DNA of 64,000 nucleotides. It comes from Okapia johnstoni. Its lineage: Eukaryota > Chordata > Mammalia > Artiodactyla > Giraffidae. Within the stretch, counting starts at the first letter, position 1. The number at the start of each line of letters is the position of its first letter. Location: positions 119,732,213-119,796,212 of the forward strand of contig CM044310.1 in the NCBI GenBank assembly GCA_024291935.2. Reading direction: 5' to 3'. Below the pieces are notes generated by a model. That model was given only the letters and a program-made list of their open reading frames with translations, had not been told where the DNA came from and did no database searches. A program made the translations under genes and the position numbers. Below are positions 53,290 to 64,000 of this stretch, one piece after another.

Positions 53290-54300
53290 CCCCCCCCGCT
53301 CCCTAAGTCGCCCCCTCGTCCAGCCAGTGCCCGGGTGTGGACACGCAGAGTGAGGCAGGGTCAGCAGGCGTCCTGCCTAAGGTCGGTGCCCAGACACAGC
53401 TCCACGGTCCTCTCCGCAGAGACTTCCTCTGTCCGTCTGTTTTCTGCCCTGAGACTGAACACGAGGAAGCGCACACCTGCCTGGACCTGGCTCCGGAGCT
53501 CTGGGCAGGGAACTGTCGACGAGGGCGGGCCAGGGGCTGGTGAGTCTACAGTTCCAGGGACAGGGTCCCCAGACCTGCTGTCCCCACAGAGACGCCACCA
53601 GCCCCGCAGCGGCCGGGTCGGCCACGCTGTCTGCACGGAGAGCGTGGCGCGTGTCCCGTGAGGAGCCGGTTTTATCCTCCGTGCTGTTCATCCCCCCCGC
53701 GGGTGATTAAGCAATTAAAGATCCTAACGGAACCCCCAGACCGCAGGTGAAAATACTTCTGTGTCCTCTGAGGACAGGCAAAGCTGAGAAAGTATAATTG
53801 GGCATTAAAGGGACAAGTGAAGGGGTACCAGTCACTTCCTTCCTGCGCTTTCTCCTGGGCGTGCTCCTTGGGGCGGCGTCATCTCGTCACAGCTCTGAGC
53901 CCCATCCTTGCTCAGGAGTCTGGATCCAGTGACTTCACACTCCCTTGTTCTTGCTCATTACAGCCGGAGCTCTTTTGCTAATCTGGAAAGCACCCCATTT
54001 TGAAGCCTTCTCTCCCACCTCAAAATGCTGTGGATCCCCAATGCCCCCAGGCCTCCACGGGAGGACGATGCATTTATTGGGACAGTTATCCAAGGGCTAC
54101 GTTGGGATGCAGTCACACCTGTTTTCACATTGTCTATGGGCAGCGTCTACCTGAAAAGGTGGCCTATTAACGTGCGGCAGAGAGCACATAGCCCGTGACT
54201 CTAAAACATCTGCTCGCTGATGCTTTATAAAAATCTGCCTCACGTGGCTTTTGACTGCCGAGTCGAAGATCTCTCTTGGTAAACGTCACATTGCACTTGA
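53290..54300. other. GC-rich then mixed sequence, unassigned
   Basis: 53300-53680 is GC-rich with overlapping frames of 68-108 codons on both strands and exon-like 'gtccccacag' and 'ctggtgagtc' words, but no recognisable domain. 53700-54300 shows nothing I can name. Confidence 0.35.
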
Positions 54301-54304
54301 AAAT

Positions 54305-54500
54305 ACGTGTTGTTCTGTCACTCAGTCGTCCCTGACTCTTTGTGACCCCATGGACTGCAGCAGGGCAGGCAGCCCTGTCCTTCACCATCTCCTGGAATTT
54401 GCTCAAACTCATGTCCATTGAGTCACTGATGCCATTCAGCCACCTCATCCTCTGTCACCCTCTTCTCCTCCTGCTCTCAATTTCCCCCAGCAAATATGTG
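54305..54500 (-). repeat. BovB 3' end
   Basis: 'gttctgtcactcagtcgtcc' to 'tgctctcaatttcccccagc', reversed. Confidence 0.9.
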
Positions 54501-54504
54501 CGTT

Positions 54505-55480
54505 GTTTTCAAATATCTTTTGACGTTGATTTCTAACATGATTCCACAGTGGTAAGAGAACAGACTCTGGGTGATGTCAGCACCTTCAGACCATGAGACT
54601 TTTGTGCCTTCTTTTATGTGTCAGGGTATATTCAAGTGGCTCCTGGTTTACAGTCTACGGGAACTTGAATCGAATTTGTACCCTGTTGTTGTGTGAAAAT
54701 TATGTAAATCTTATTCATGTTGAATTGGTGCACAGTGCTCTTCGGATCTGCTATATCTTTCTACTTCTTTGTATATTCATTCTATTAATTTTTGATATTG
54801 AAACTCCAAATAAAAAATCTTAATTTATCTACTTAAAAGTAATTGTAATATATAGTGGAACTATATGTAACCTTGTTCTGTATTTTCCAGGTCTCCTGTA
54901 AATATGTCATCATACTTTCATAATTTAATAAAATAGAAATATACTTAAAGAGATTTGCCTCAAGTGCCCCCTTGTATATAGTGCTCCTGCTGCCCACCAC
55001 CCACCCCATGTGATGGTCTGAAATGCCTGCGTCCCTGGGCCAACCACACATCCCCATGGGTTTCCAACAGGCTTTCCACTGAGAAGTCGTTCTTTTCTGC
55101 TGTCTTTTGTTTCTTACTGGATATGTGTTCATGTCTTCATTCTTCTTTTAGGGCTAATTCAGCGTCTTCTCGTCACCATTTAGGATGAGGAACTGTCAAC
55201 ACCCAAGCTCCGGTCCACTGTCACTTCTCAGGTCAAGGACCCCAAACCCCACACTGCAGGCATCTTCTTCACTTTTACTGCAAAGGCGCAAAGAGCTCGC
55301 TCCCTTTACTTCTGTGATTCCACTTCTTCCCCAAACCAGAATTTTCTTGGGGAAACTTACTTGGACCCTGAGTAGGTGAAACGTTTTATATCCAGAACAG
55401 ATGGCTATAACTGGAACGAAATCTTCCTATTCACAGTAGCTATTCTCCTTACATGAAGGTATTCGTTTTTTCTCTTCGGT
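54505..55480. other. No gene recognised; some L1-like sequence
   Basis: 'gtgaaaattatgtaaatctt' and nearby phrases suggest an old LINE. No supported feature. Confidence 0.35.
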
Positions 55481-55503
55481 TATGTATTGGGTTGGCTAAT
55501 ACG

Positions 55504-55589
55504 TATTGGGTTGGCTAAAAAGTCCATTTCAGTTTTTCTGGAAGATGTATGGCAAAACCTGAATGAACTTTTTGGCAAACCCAACAATA
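55504..55589. mobile_element. Mariner-type MITE with a duplicated terminus
   Basis: An 86-bp element with imperfect inverted ends: TATTGGGTTGGCTAAAAAGT on the left and the complement of 'aactttttggcaaacccaac' on the right, typical of Tc1/mariner-derived MITEs. No coding capacity. An extra partial left end, 'tattgggttggctaatacg', lies immediately before it at 55485-55503. Confidence 0.85.
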
Positions 55590-55699
55590 TAGACAAAAGA
55601 TAGGCAGGGTGGTCAGGCACTGGGTTGAAAGCATCTAAGCCACTTATGAGCAGACAATACATAGACTGGGGGGGATATGGTCCAGGAAACTGTTCTTCA

Positions 55700-55960
55700 G
55701 ACAGCTTGGCCCCCGAGTAGGGGAGTGGCAGCAGCGTAGGGGGTGAAGGTTTGGTTTTTAAAATAAAGGATCTTTCTTTTTTTGGCAACCTTTTTTTTTT
55801 TTAATATTACAGAGAAAATATCAACTGTAAATGCAAAGGAAAATTTAAAAACATAAAAATTATAAAAAAAAAGTAACAACTTGTCAGAGCCTATTTTGAA
55901 CCATACTCCTTTGAGCTGTGGCCTGCACCTACCCATTAAGCACTTTCCACTTTCTAGGCT
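55700..55960. other. No gene recognised
   Basis: T-rich and A-rich tracts near 55788-55805 and 55861-55872. Nothing coding. Confidence 0.35.
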
Positions 55961-55961
55961 G

Positions 55962-56286
55962 ATCCAACCAGTCCATCCTAAAGGAAATCAGTCCTGAATA
56001 TTCATTGGAAGGACTGATGCTGAAGCTGAAACTCCAATACTTTGGCCACCTGATGCCGAAAGAACTGACTCATTTGAAAAGACCCTGATGCTGGGAAAGA
56101 TTGAAGGGCAGGAGGAGAAGGGGACAACAGAGGATGAGATGGCTGGATGGCATCACTGAACTCAGATGGACATGATTTGAGTGGAACTCCGGGAGTTGGT
56201 GATGGACAGGGAGGCTGGCGTGCTGCAGTCCATGGGGTTGCAAAGAGTCAGACACGACTGAGCGACTGAACTGAACTGAACTGACC
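55962..56286 (+). repeat. BovB 3' end
   Basis: 'tgatccaaccagtccatcct' to 'gcgactgaactgaactgaac'. Confidence 0.93.
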
Positions 56287-56289
56287 CTT

Positions 56290-56698
56290 CTGGCCCATTT
56301 TCCATTTAAAAAACCCTGCTCAAGCCTGTTTCACTCCCATAATGAACAATCAATAATGATATAGAAACCCTCATTCCTATAGCACATCCCATGTGCTACC
56401 TCCTTTCCTATCTACCACAACGCCAAAGTTCCCCCAAGGGGAGAAACAAACACACTATTTCAACTCATTAAAGTTCAGGCCCCAGGTATCTTTGAATTGT
56501 CATTCACTGCTACTCAATTTCAGTAGAATTTTGTCAAGCCTAATCATATTTAATCTCTTCATAGCAGTTAACATTATTATTATTTTTCCTTTAAACTTCC
56601 TTTTCACTTGGTTTCTCAACATTTATCTCATCCAATTTTAATTTCCATGTCCCTGGAAATTTTTCTCTTTGTGCAGATCATTTACATTTCTTTTCTTT
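56290..56698. other. No gene recognised
   Basis: AT-rich with T-rich frames only. Confidence 0.35.
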
Positions 56699-56699
56699 C

Positions 56700-56834
56700 T
56701 TTTTAAAACCTTTTTGGCTGTCCAGCGTGGCAATGCAAGCTCTTAATTACCCTGGCCAGAGTTTTCAAACCCGCACCTTGTACAGTGGAAGCAGACAGTA
56801 TCTTACCCCACTGGACTGCCAGAAAGTCCTTGAA
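56700..56834 (-). repeat. CHR-type SINE, diverged
   Basis: 'ttttaaaacctttttggctg' to 'cccactggactgccagaaag', reversed. Confidence 0.65.
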
Positions 56835-56999
56835 TAATTTACTTTCTTACTAAATTTTGGACATCTGTCCTTTTGCTTGCCCTCCTTTCTTTCTTTTCAT
56901 GTGGCATGATCTGGCAAAAGTTAATTATTCTTTAACTACATCGTGGTACAAAGTTTGAGTTCAAATAGACTCTGACCCCTACTGGCAGTTTCGTTTTTC

Positions 57000-57425
57000 A
57001 AATACTGATCAACACTTCCACCAATTTTCTGATACCACCATGGGTGTTCAGTAATTTTTTCAATTAAAACCTCCAACTGCTTGGAGTCAGCACACAACCT
57101 TTGATTTAAGGGCTTAATCTCACAACGACTGCTCCCATTTTCCATGATACCGTCTTCAAATGGGGTGCCCACTTACCACCACTTCTGCATGGCTGAATTA
57201 TAAATTTATAGATCTCATGCCCCCTCTCCCTGTACACCCTGCCGCAATCCAGTAATTCAACAAAACTCAGGAAAGCAATATTTTCCATAACAATATTTAT
57301 TAAAAGGATAAAAACACAGAGACAACCAAATGCAAGGTCTAGGGAAATAGAGATGAGAGGGTGGAGGAGGGTTTGGCACAGAACTTCCATGCCCTCTCAC
57401 ACATCAAGTTCACCAACTTGAACTC
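57000..57425 (-). repeat. Ancient ERVL-like LTR
   Basis: On the minus strand: an AATAAA in 'tccttttaataaatattg', then 'gagttttgttgaattactgg' and a G-rich 'gagagggggcatgagatc'. It resembles the element at 30765-31625. Minus-strand frames of 78-94 codons here are accidental. Confidence 0.45.
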
Positions 57426-57429
57426 TCCC

Positions 57430-57625
57430 ACAAACTCTGTCCATAGGTTTTTACTTGGGGTTTTTCATCAATGAAGACACAAAACTTGATTAACTCATTT
57501 GTCACTGAGGTATTGAACTCAACCTGTAATACCCTCTCCCCTCCCTATAGGGTCAGCTCAGGTGGACTGAAAGTTCCAAACTCAAATCACATAGTTTTGG
57601 TTCCCCAATCTAAAGATGATTAGGG
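57430..57625. other. No gene recognised
   Basis: Unassigned. Confidence 0.3.
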
Positions 57626-57627
57626 TC

Positions 57628-57908
57628 TCTGCTTGCTGCTGCTGCTGCTGCTAAGTCGCTTCAGTCGTGTCCGACTCTGTGCGACCCCATAGACGGCAGC
57701 CCACCAGGCTCCCCCATCCCTGGGATTCTCCAGCTAGGAGTACTGAATTGGCTGCCATTTCCTTCTCCAAATGCATGAAATGAAAAAGTGAAAGTGAAGT
57801 CGCTCAGCCGTGTCCTGACTCCTAGCAACCCCATGGACTGCAGCCTATCAGGCTCCCCCATCCCTGGGAATCGCCAGCAAGAATACTGGTAGTGGGATGC
57901 CATTCTAT
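57628..57908 (-). repeat. Bov-A2 dimer with (CTG)n tail
   Basis: A (CTG)n run at 57634-57653 leads into a reversed Bov-A (to about 57770). A second follows at 57798-57905. It mirrors the element at 51845-52130. Confidence 0.9.
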
Positions 57909-58149
57909 AGGGTCTCTCCCGTGAGTTAAGTACTCTTCACATGAGCCTCAATTAGTATAAATTCAGGTATGGTTTGAAAAGGGCTTGTTATGATAACATA
58001 AGATACTCCGATCACTCAGGAAATTCCCTTTTGTGTCTGGTTATTAACTTACTTTAGGTCCCATTTTCCATCTCTATTGTTTCTACTGACCTCCATTTTG
58101 AAATTCATCCCCTGTTTATTGAAAACCTCTAAATGTGGCAATATTTAAG

Positions 58150-59470
58150 AGTTCTTGGTCCATTCATTCATTCATGTATTGAGTCCTACACAATAAAGAT
58201 GTTTAATAAACATCTACTATATATCAGGTTCTCTTCTGATGCTAGGCTTAGAGCAGTGTAAAAAATATACAAAAATATTAGTAAAGTCTTTTATGGATGT
58301 TATAATATATGCATTCCGTCAGAAGAAACTATTGTAAAGGTCCTCCATGAAAAAATGCTGGCTGGTTTTTGCTCAACAATGCTTTTGTTGAGTTCAAAGT
58401 TAGAAGGTGAATCAGAATACGGAAAAAGGTAAAGTTGAAAAAGCTGATAGGGAGTACCAGAAAGGGATTGGATTAACAATTAAATAGTTAGTCTGGGTAA
58501 AAACCTCCCTAAAAAGATGATATTTTAACAAAAGGACTTGATGAAAATGAGGAGCTAACCATTTAGGTGTTTGGAAGATGACAAATTGCAAAGGCTGAGG
58601 TGTGAGTAGGCTTGGTTTTTCGCAAGGCATTGTCAAAGAGTGCTACTGTGGCTACATCAGGGTTAGTGAAGTACATAGAAAGAGCTATGGAAAGGCTAAT
58701 AAGGCTAAATTACAAAGAACACTGTTGGTCACTGTAAGGACTTTGGCTTTTACACTGATTAGATGGGGCACCATTGGAAGGTTATGAGTAGTAGCAGGAC
58801 ATAACTGACTTACATGAGCTACCTAAACAGTATTACTATTTTCTGTTATGAATAGAGAAGAGGCTGAAAAGGGTGATTTGCTTCCCTCGCCCCCAAATCA
58901 ATTTCTTTCCTATTTTTTTTTTTTTTTTTCTTTTTCTTTTTTTTTTTTTTTTTGTTTTTTTCTTCCCACTTTGGAAAGCAGTTTTTCCAAAAAAAGAGTT
59001 TCCACCATCCAAACCCAGAAAGCCAGGATGGTAACAGACTCCTCCTCTCTCCCATGCCATACATCCAATCAGGTACCGACTAATCAGGGTGACCAGTTAG
59101 GGAATTTATTGCCGTAGTCTAGATGAGGGTGTTGTTGGCTTTGGACCAGGGTGGAAGTGTAGAGGTAGTTATTCCAGATGTAATTGAACAACATAAAGGC
59201 AGTAGGGTCTGATGAATTAAAAGTGACTATAAGAAAAGTAATTCAGGGTGAAAATATACCAAGGGTTTTTGGCCTGACCACTGAAGTATCGTATAGCCCA
59301 CAGCTTAGACAGGGCAGCAGTAAGAGGAACAGGCTTATGGAAGAAGACAGGAAATTCAGTTTTGGGTGTATTAGGTTTGAGATAGACAAAAAGACTCGTG
59401 CAAGTAGAATAGAGAGCATAGACAACAAGAACCCACATCATATGTGGACACCTGATTTACAATGAAGTGT
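58150..59470 (+). repeat. Ancient interspersed repeat, family unassigned
   Basis: Starts like old 'attcattcattcatgtattg' repeats. Later phrases 'actgtaaggactttggcttt', 'ccattggaaggttatgagta', 'gtttttggcctgacc' and 'ttcagttttgggtgtattag' follow one known long mammalian repeat consensus in order. Parts of the same family appear near 4620-4785 and 5400-5480. A T-rich tract interrupts it at 58912-58960. Confidence 0.55.
58912..58962. repeat. T-rich low-complexity tract
   Basis: Poly(T) with scattered C and G. Lys-rich minus-strand frames across it are artefacts. Confidence 0.93.
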
Positions 59471-59484
59471 CCCCTGCAGTCTGG

Positions 59485-60060
59485 CATGAAAATATGATCT
59501 TATATCAAAGGGGTGCTAGATCCGATTGGATATCTGATGGAAAAAATAAAAGAGACCTGACCCTATTTATATCTCATCACAAAAATCAATTCCAGATGGA
59601 TTTGTAGATATAAACATGAAAGGAACAACAGTGAAACTTCTAGAAGACAGTCTGGAAGGATCTTTCTGACTGTTTTGTTTAGTCACTCAGTTTGTGTCCA
59701 ACTCTTTAATGACCCATAGACTGTAGCCCCCCATGCTCCTTTGTCCCGTAGGGATTTTGTCCATGCAAGAATACTTGGAGTAGGTTGCCATCTCCTCACT
59801 CAGAATAACCCCAACTCCACCACTGAGAAGATAACCTGGGAAGATCTTCCATGAACCATAGAGGCAATATTCCTTGACAAAATACAAAAATCACAAACCA
59901 TAAAGGAAATATATTGATAAGTTGAACTTCATATAGTTGAGAAGTTTTTTATTAACTGAAATAACCCAGTAGTAATAATGAAAATGCAAGCCTCAGAGTG
60001 GAAGGAAGGTATTTGCAAAAACACACTGATGAAGGATTTTAATTATGAAAATAGCTCCTA
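59485..60060 (+). repeat. L1M fragment split by a Bov-tA
   Basis: 'agatggatttgtagatataa' and 'gaaacttctagaagacagtc' before the break, then 'agtattgc'-type 3' sequence after about 59880. No ORF2 frame is intact. Confidence 0.6.
59672..59805 (-). repeat. Bov-A SINE fragment
   Basis: 'gtttagtcactcagtttgtg' to 'agtaggttgccatctcctca', reversed and diverged. Confidence 0.8.
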
Positions 60061-60084
60061 CCACACCAAGAAGGACAGTCTAAC

Positions 60085-60132
60085 CACACAGCACACACAC
60101 AACACACACACACACACAGACACACACACACC
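60085..60132. repeat. (CA)n microsatellite, interrupted
   Basis: Several CA blocks broken by 'gcac', 'aac' and 'gac'. Confidence 0.9.
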
Positions 60133-60321
60133 CTGTCACACTTGGGGACTCTACGAAGAGCTGGTAGTGCTCCCACCAGATGTTCCACTTCTCAACATCT
60201 TTGCAGATCATTTTGAAATTATCGAGGTTACAGTTTTGATAATGTTTTGTGGGTATGTCTTTCTGGACACACTAATCGTTTTGTAGGGGTGTTTATTTGC
60301 ACTCCTTAGTCTTTTTTTTTT

Positions 60322-60677
60322 TTTTATACATAACAACTTCATGAGCATTCAAACCTAAATTCTTTTTTGTTGCTGACTTTTATGTATTCTTCTGGACTAT
60401 TAGAGTAAGGCAGGACACTTTTATACTTCACAGAGCTTCCTCTGTTCTTTGGTACAATATTAACATATGAAGCCTGCTTTCTGAGATTTGCAGTAAATCT
60501 GTTCCCTGGACTTTGATCAGGACCCTTGCCATCTCTCTCATCGTCCTTGCTCGATTCTGATTCTAAACAACTTCCCTGAATTTTCGTCTCCACTAGGGCT
60601 CCTCTTCTGGAGCGAAGGCCCTGGACAGAGTTCCGAGAGTTTTCAGTAGAGCCAGACTGGGCCCATCCCTCTCTCAT
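60322..60677 (-). pseudogene. Unidentified 112-codon frame next to poly(A): possible retrocopy
   Basis: A minus-strand frame from ATG at 60677 to TGA at 60339 encodes a hydrophilic protein, Ser/Lys/Glu-rich, ending EEYIKVSNKKEFRFECS. It does not overlap a repeat that I can name. Seventeen bases after the stop, a run of about 17 A (minus strand, 60311-60328) follows, as at the end of a processed retrocopy. An in-frame stop lies directly before the Met. I do not recognise the parent gene and see no clear target duplication. An A-rich tract next to a chance frame is the alternative. Confidence 0.35.
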
Positions 60678-60679
60678 TC

Positions 60680-61420
60680 CTTACGGGTGTACCCCTTACA
60701 CGCTCCATTCACCTGTGCCTGTCTGTACCCTGGTAGCTACTTTGGAGTTCTGTTCTCAAGTGTATCAGAACACTGCCCCATTTCTTCCTTTTCTTATATA
60801 TGGAATCGCAGATACTGTGCAAGCACGGGTTTATGATTTGTCCCCACTTGCCTTCATCTGGGGAATTCACTGAGTGATAATTTATCACTGAAGTTGTTAT
60901 CGTGAATATTCATAGTGTTAATTTTTTGCTTTCAAGGTTGCTTATCTGTTTTTAATGTGAGGATTCAAAGAGATTAAAAATGCTAGCTGCTGCAGCTATC
61001 TTCCAAACTCCTCTGTGTTGTACTTTTATTGTATGCTACATTAAAAAAAGACCTTTAGTTTTCAGAGAAGTTTTAGATTCACAGAACAATTGAACCGAAA
61101 CTTACAGAGTTCCCATACCTCCCTCTTCCTCCAGTATCTCCTACTATTAACATCTTGCATTAGTGGTACATTGTGTTACAAGTGGATGAACCAGTAGTGT
61201 TAACATCAACAAAATTCCATAATTTACTTTGGGTTCATTCTTTATGTAGTGTAGTTCTGTGGTTTTTGACAACCAGAGTATCGTGATGTTATATTATGTA
61301 TTTCTAAAAGAGTAAAAAAATAACCCTCTGCTTTAGAAACAGCTTACCTGTTTCTGATACTGAGACCGTAAGATGGGATTTGTACATAAAGTTCCTCAAT
61401 GAGGGAATTCTATGGTGAAT
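60680..61420. other. No gene recognised
   Basis: About 740 bases. 61040-61300 has reversed L1M-like phrases ('agaagttttagattcacaga', 'tcatagtgt'-type). Nothing coding. Confidence 0.4.
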
Positions 61421-61421
61421 G

Positions 61422-61648
61422 GTGGTGGTTTAATCATTAAATAGTGTCCAACTCTTGCCAAACCTCATGGACTGTAGCCAACCAGGCCTCCCTGTCCACA
61501 GATTTCCCATGCAAGAAAACTGGAGTGGGTTGCCATTTTTCCTTCCAGGGGATCTTCCCAACGCAGAGACTGAACCATCATCTCTCCTAAATTCTCCTGC
61601 ATTGGCAGGAGGATTCTTTAACCACTGAGCTACCTAAGAAACCCTATA
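61422..61648 (-). repeat. Bov-tA SINE
   Basis: 'gtggtggtttaatcattaaa' to 'cactgagctacctaagaaac', reversed. Confidence 0.88.
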
Positions 61649-61649
61649 G

Positions 61650-62378
61650 TACCACTGAGCACACACAGTGCTGGAGTTCCGCGAGGTCAAGGTGTGCGAG
61701 TGTCCCCTGTGCTGCCTCAGCTTCGTCACTGCTTCCTAAACCCCGAGGGCCCTCCACTTCCCGCTCCTGACCGCGCGCCCCCGAATCACGCATGCTGGGC
61801 CACTGCGATGAAAAATCCCCCAATATGGCGGCTTCAATAAACCCAACTTGCTGTCTCTCTCAAGGCTGTGGTCTGTGCGTGAAACTCCCAGGGCTGGGGC
61901 GGCGCAGCTCGGTGGAGTTGGGCGGCCAGGGTCCTTTGACCTCGGTGCTCTGTGCCACGTGGCTGGAGAGGGCTCACCCCCGCCCACACACACACCCAGT
62001 CCACATTCTGGTTCGGGGCAAGTTGGGGGATGAGGAGAGGGGAAGACACACTTCAGTCCTTCAGAGGGCGACTCCTACAAGAAGCCCAGATCACTGTTCC
62101 TCACCGCTCATTGGCCAGGGCGGGTCACATGATGACATCTAGTTGCAAGGGATGCTGGGAAGTGTAATCCTTAGCTGGACAATCCCGTGTCATCCGATAG
62201 CTTCTTTTGTTATAGCAAAGGAGAATGAATCATGTGTCCAGCTCTGATCAGGTCTATTATGTTAATTTATCCCCAGCACAGGTTGTGATGAACACATGAG
62301 TAAATAAATACATTCTTCAATTCTGTATCTCTCTCCCATTGATTAGGATCCCCTCCGGTTTTAGCAGGATAGATGTTT
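61650..62378. other. Mixed GC-rich sequence, probably old repeats
   Basis: GC-rich at 61730-62050 with overlapping frames of up to 116 codons and no domain. 62095-62240 resembles a diverged old repeat ('gctcattggccagggcgggt', 'gatgctgggaagtgtaatcc'). Confidence 0.4.
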
Positions 62379-62605
62379 TTGAGCACTGACTCTGTGTTAG
62401 GCACTGTGCTAATGTCTTCACACATTTTGAGCCACTTAATTCTCACAACCTGTGGCTGGTTCTAGTATTATCCCTCTTTCTGAGATAAGACAACAGAGAG
62501 TCCACATCACTTGCTTCAGGTCACACAGATCTGAAGGAGGCAAGCCAACATTCCAACCCTCTGGCAGGCTGGCTCCGGAGTCTACGCCCTTAACCATCAC
62601 GGTAT
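62379..62605 (+). repeat. MIR SINE
   Basis: 'gagcactgactctgtgttag' and 'gcactgtgctaa', 'taattctcacaacctg', then 'gcttcaggtcacacag'. A nearly complete MIR with a CORE region. Confidence 0.82.
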
Positions 62606-63282
62606 CCACCTCACAGAGGTGCACACGGGGAGATTCCCAGACGGTCACACAATTGTGAGTCAAAGAGCCTCTTTCAACACTCAGACCTTCCAACACTGCC
62701 TTCACTTACCTCTTCAGATGCTGCAGAAATACTTGTAATATGTGTGTAGCACGTATCTGTAGCCACAATAGTGCCAGTTAACAACCACCACCACAGAATC
62801 CATAGAAGGTGTTCACTGAGGTGAAAATGCACAACATGAGAGCTGTGAGTTATCCGGGGGATTTAGTGGGGATTACAGCCCAGTTGACAGCCTCTCAGAG
62901 AGCTGTGAGGAACTGCTCCAAACAGGTAGGTGAGAGGTCAGTTTACATGTGATTTTGGAAAAGGGGGTCCATGCAATCAAGTACATACCTCAGTACAAGG
63001 TTCATGTTGATCATGATGAATGGACATCTCAGTTAATGTGATGAGTGCTTTTCTAAGTAAGGAAGAATCTGAGACTCCTGGGTTCTATTATTTTCTCCTG
63101 AACATACCTAGCATCTGAGGTGTAACTGAACCCATGTTTGGCCACCTGGCACTCTTAAGTCAATCATTCGAGAGGCAGGTGTCAGTAGACAGAAAAGGTG
63201 CTTTAATCACAAAAGATGACACCTGGGAGATGGTGGACTTACGTCCAGAGACCAACTCGAGAGATTCTACTCAGCCTGTTTG
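62606..63282. other. No gene recognised
   Basis: About 680 bases with no supported feature. Confidence 0.4.
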
Positions 63283-63283
63283 T

Positions 63284-63735
63284 TCAGTTGCTAAATGGTG
63301 TCCAACTCTGCGACCCCATGGACTGCAGCAAGCCAGACTTCCCTGTTCTTCACCATCTCCCAGAGTTTGCTCAAACTCATGTCCATCGAGTCGGTGATGC
63401 CATCCAACCATCTCATCCTCTGTCATCCCCTTCTCCTCCTGCCCTCAATCTTTCCCAGCATCAGGGTCTTTTCAAATGAGTCTGTTCTTTGCATCAGGTG
63501 CCCTAAGTACTGGAGTTTCAGCTTCAGCATCAGTCCTGCCAATGAATATTCAGGGTTTATTTCCTTTAAGCTTGACTGGTTTGATCTTGCTATCCAAGGG
63601 ACTCCTAAAGAGTCTTCTACAGCACTACAGTTTGAAAGCATCAATTCTTCTGCACTCAGCCTTCTTTATGGTCCAACTCTCACATTCGTACGTGACTACT
63701 GGAAAAACCATAGCTTTGATTATATGGACCTTTGG
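63284..63735 (-). repeat. BovB 3' end with part of ORF2
   Basis: 'tcagttgctaaatggtgtcc' to 'actactggaaaaaccatagc', reversed. The plus-strand 196-codon frame over it is antisense noise. Confidence 0.92.
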
Positions 63736-63737
63736 GA

Positions 63738-63945
63738 AAATGGAGGAATCTCTGTGAATCGTCAAGGCAGGAGGTTGGATTCTACACCATTGCATGCAGA
63801 ACTGGCTGAGGTTTCTTCAGATGTTACCTTGCCCATTCGATCTGCCTTCTGGATCCTTAGGGGCACTTTGGGGGAAGAGAGCTAGTCACACTTCTATTTA
63901 TCCAGGAAAAGTGTCAACAGGTTAGACAGGACATTCAGGAGAGCA
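63738..63945. other. No gene recognised
   Basis: Unassigned. Confidence 0.3.
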
Positions 63946-63949
63946 TATT

Positions 63950-64000
63950 AGTTCAGTTCAGTCACTCAGTCATGTCCGACTCCATGTGACCCCATGGACT
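63950..64000 (-). repeat. BovB or Bov-A 3' end, cut by the window edge
   Basis: 'ttagttcagttcagtcactc' and 'ccatgtgaccccatggact' mark the reversed 3' end of another copy continuing beyond the window. Confidence 0.85.

Noticed and set aside
58836..59064. Lys-rich minus-strand proteins
   Set aside because: They are translations of a poly(T) low-complexity tract.
62146..62169. A ZNF143-like promoter motif ('gatgctgggaagtgtaat')
   Set aside because: The surrounding phrases resemble an old interspersed repeat, and there is no gene start nearby.
63295..63885. A 196-codon plus-strand protein
   Set aside because: It is antisense to a BovB 3' end. The same peptide-like text recurs over other BovB copies.

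Overview
This window is nuclear DNA from a ruminant, almost certainly a bovid (cattle, sheep or goat type). It is packed with pecoran-specific repeats: Bov-tA/Bov-A SINEs, 3' ends of the RTE retrotransposon BovB, CHR-type tRNA-Glu-derived SINEs and ruminant L1. Older mammalian repeats (MIR, L2-like, L1M, MaLR/MLT1 LTRs) lie between them. Nearly all apparent long reading frames are readings of these repeats. I see no bacterial features, CRISPR array or ncRNA gene.

One real host gene locus is recognisable, on the minus strand from about 34.56 kb down to 18.23 kb. It is VSTM1 (also called SIRL-1), a small inhibitory leukocyte receptor of the leukocyte receptor complex. I could place a split signal-peptide exon pair, the first half of the Ig-like V exon, a transmembrane exon, three mini-exons of the cytoplasmic tail and a terminal exon with an ITIM (VTYAQL). 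All except the Ig exon have consistent splice phases and sites. The Ig exon has a one-base frameshift and a Bov-tA SINE inside it, so the second half of the domain and its second disulfide cysteine cannot be read. The locus is therefore probably a pseudogene, or at best makes an altered product, although the signal peptide, membrane segment and tail remain open. A stalk exon with a GC donor at about 23.7 kb is only a candidate.

Layout: 0-18 kb is intergenic repeat, with nested SINEs and a young 5'-truncated L1 at 13.65-14.86 kb that has a perfect 15-bp target duplication. 18-35 kb is the VSTM1 locus, with a 65/66-bp minisatellite of nine copies at 22.87-23.47 kb. 35-38.1 kb is repeat. At 38.39 kb, on the plus strand, there is a 36-bp exon-like sequence of the leukocyte-receptor signal-peptide type, possibly a relic of another receptor gene such as TARM1 or a LILR.

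38.5-44.2 kb is a stack of decayed minus-strand L1 3' ends separated by copies of one roughly 200-bp module. 49.3-52.2 kb holds the same modules inverted. Between them lies an internally deleted class I endogenous retrovirus (44.17-48.01 kb) with a partial LTR pair, a gag start remnant and the end of a transmembrane env, all broken. 53-64 kb is BovB and other repeats, a mariner-type MITE at 55.5 kb, and an unidentified 112-codon frame next to a poly(A) tract at 60.3-60.7 kb that may be a retrocopy.

Repeat family names come from memory of the consensus sequences and were not checked by a search.
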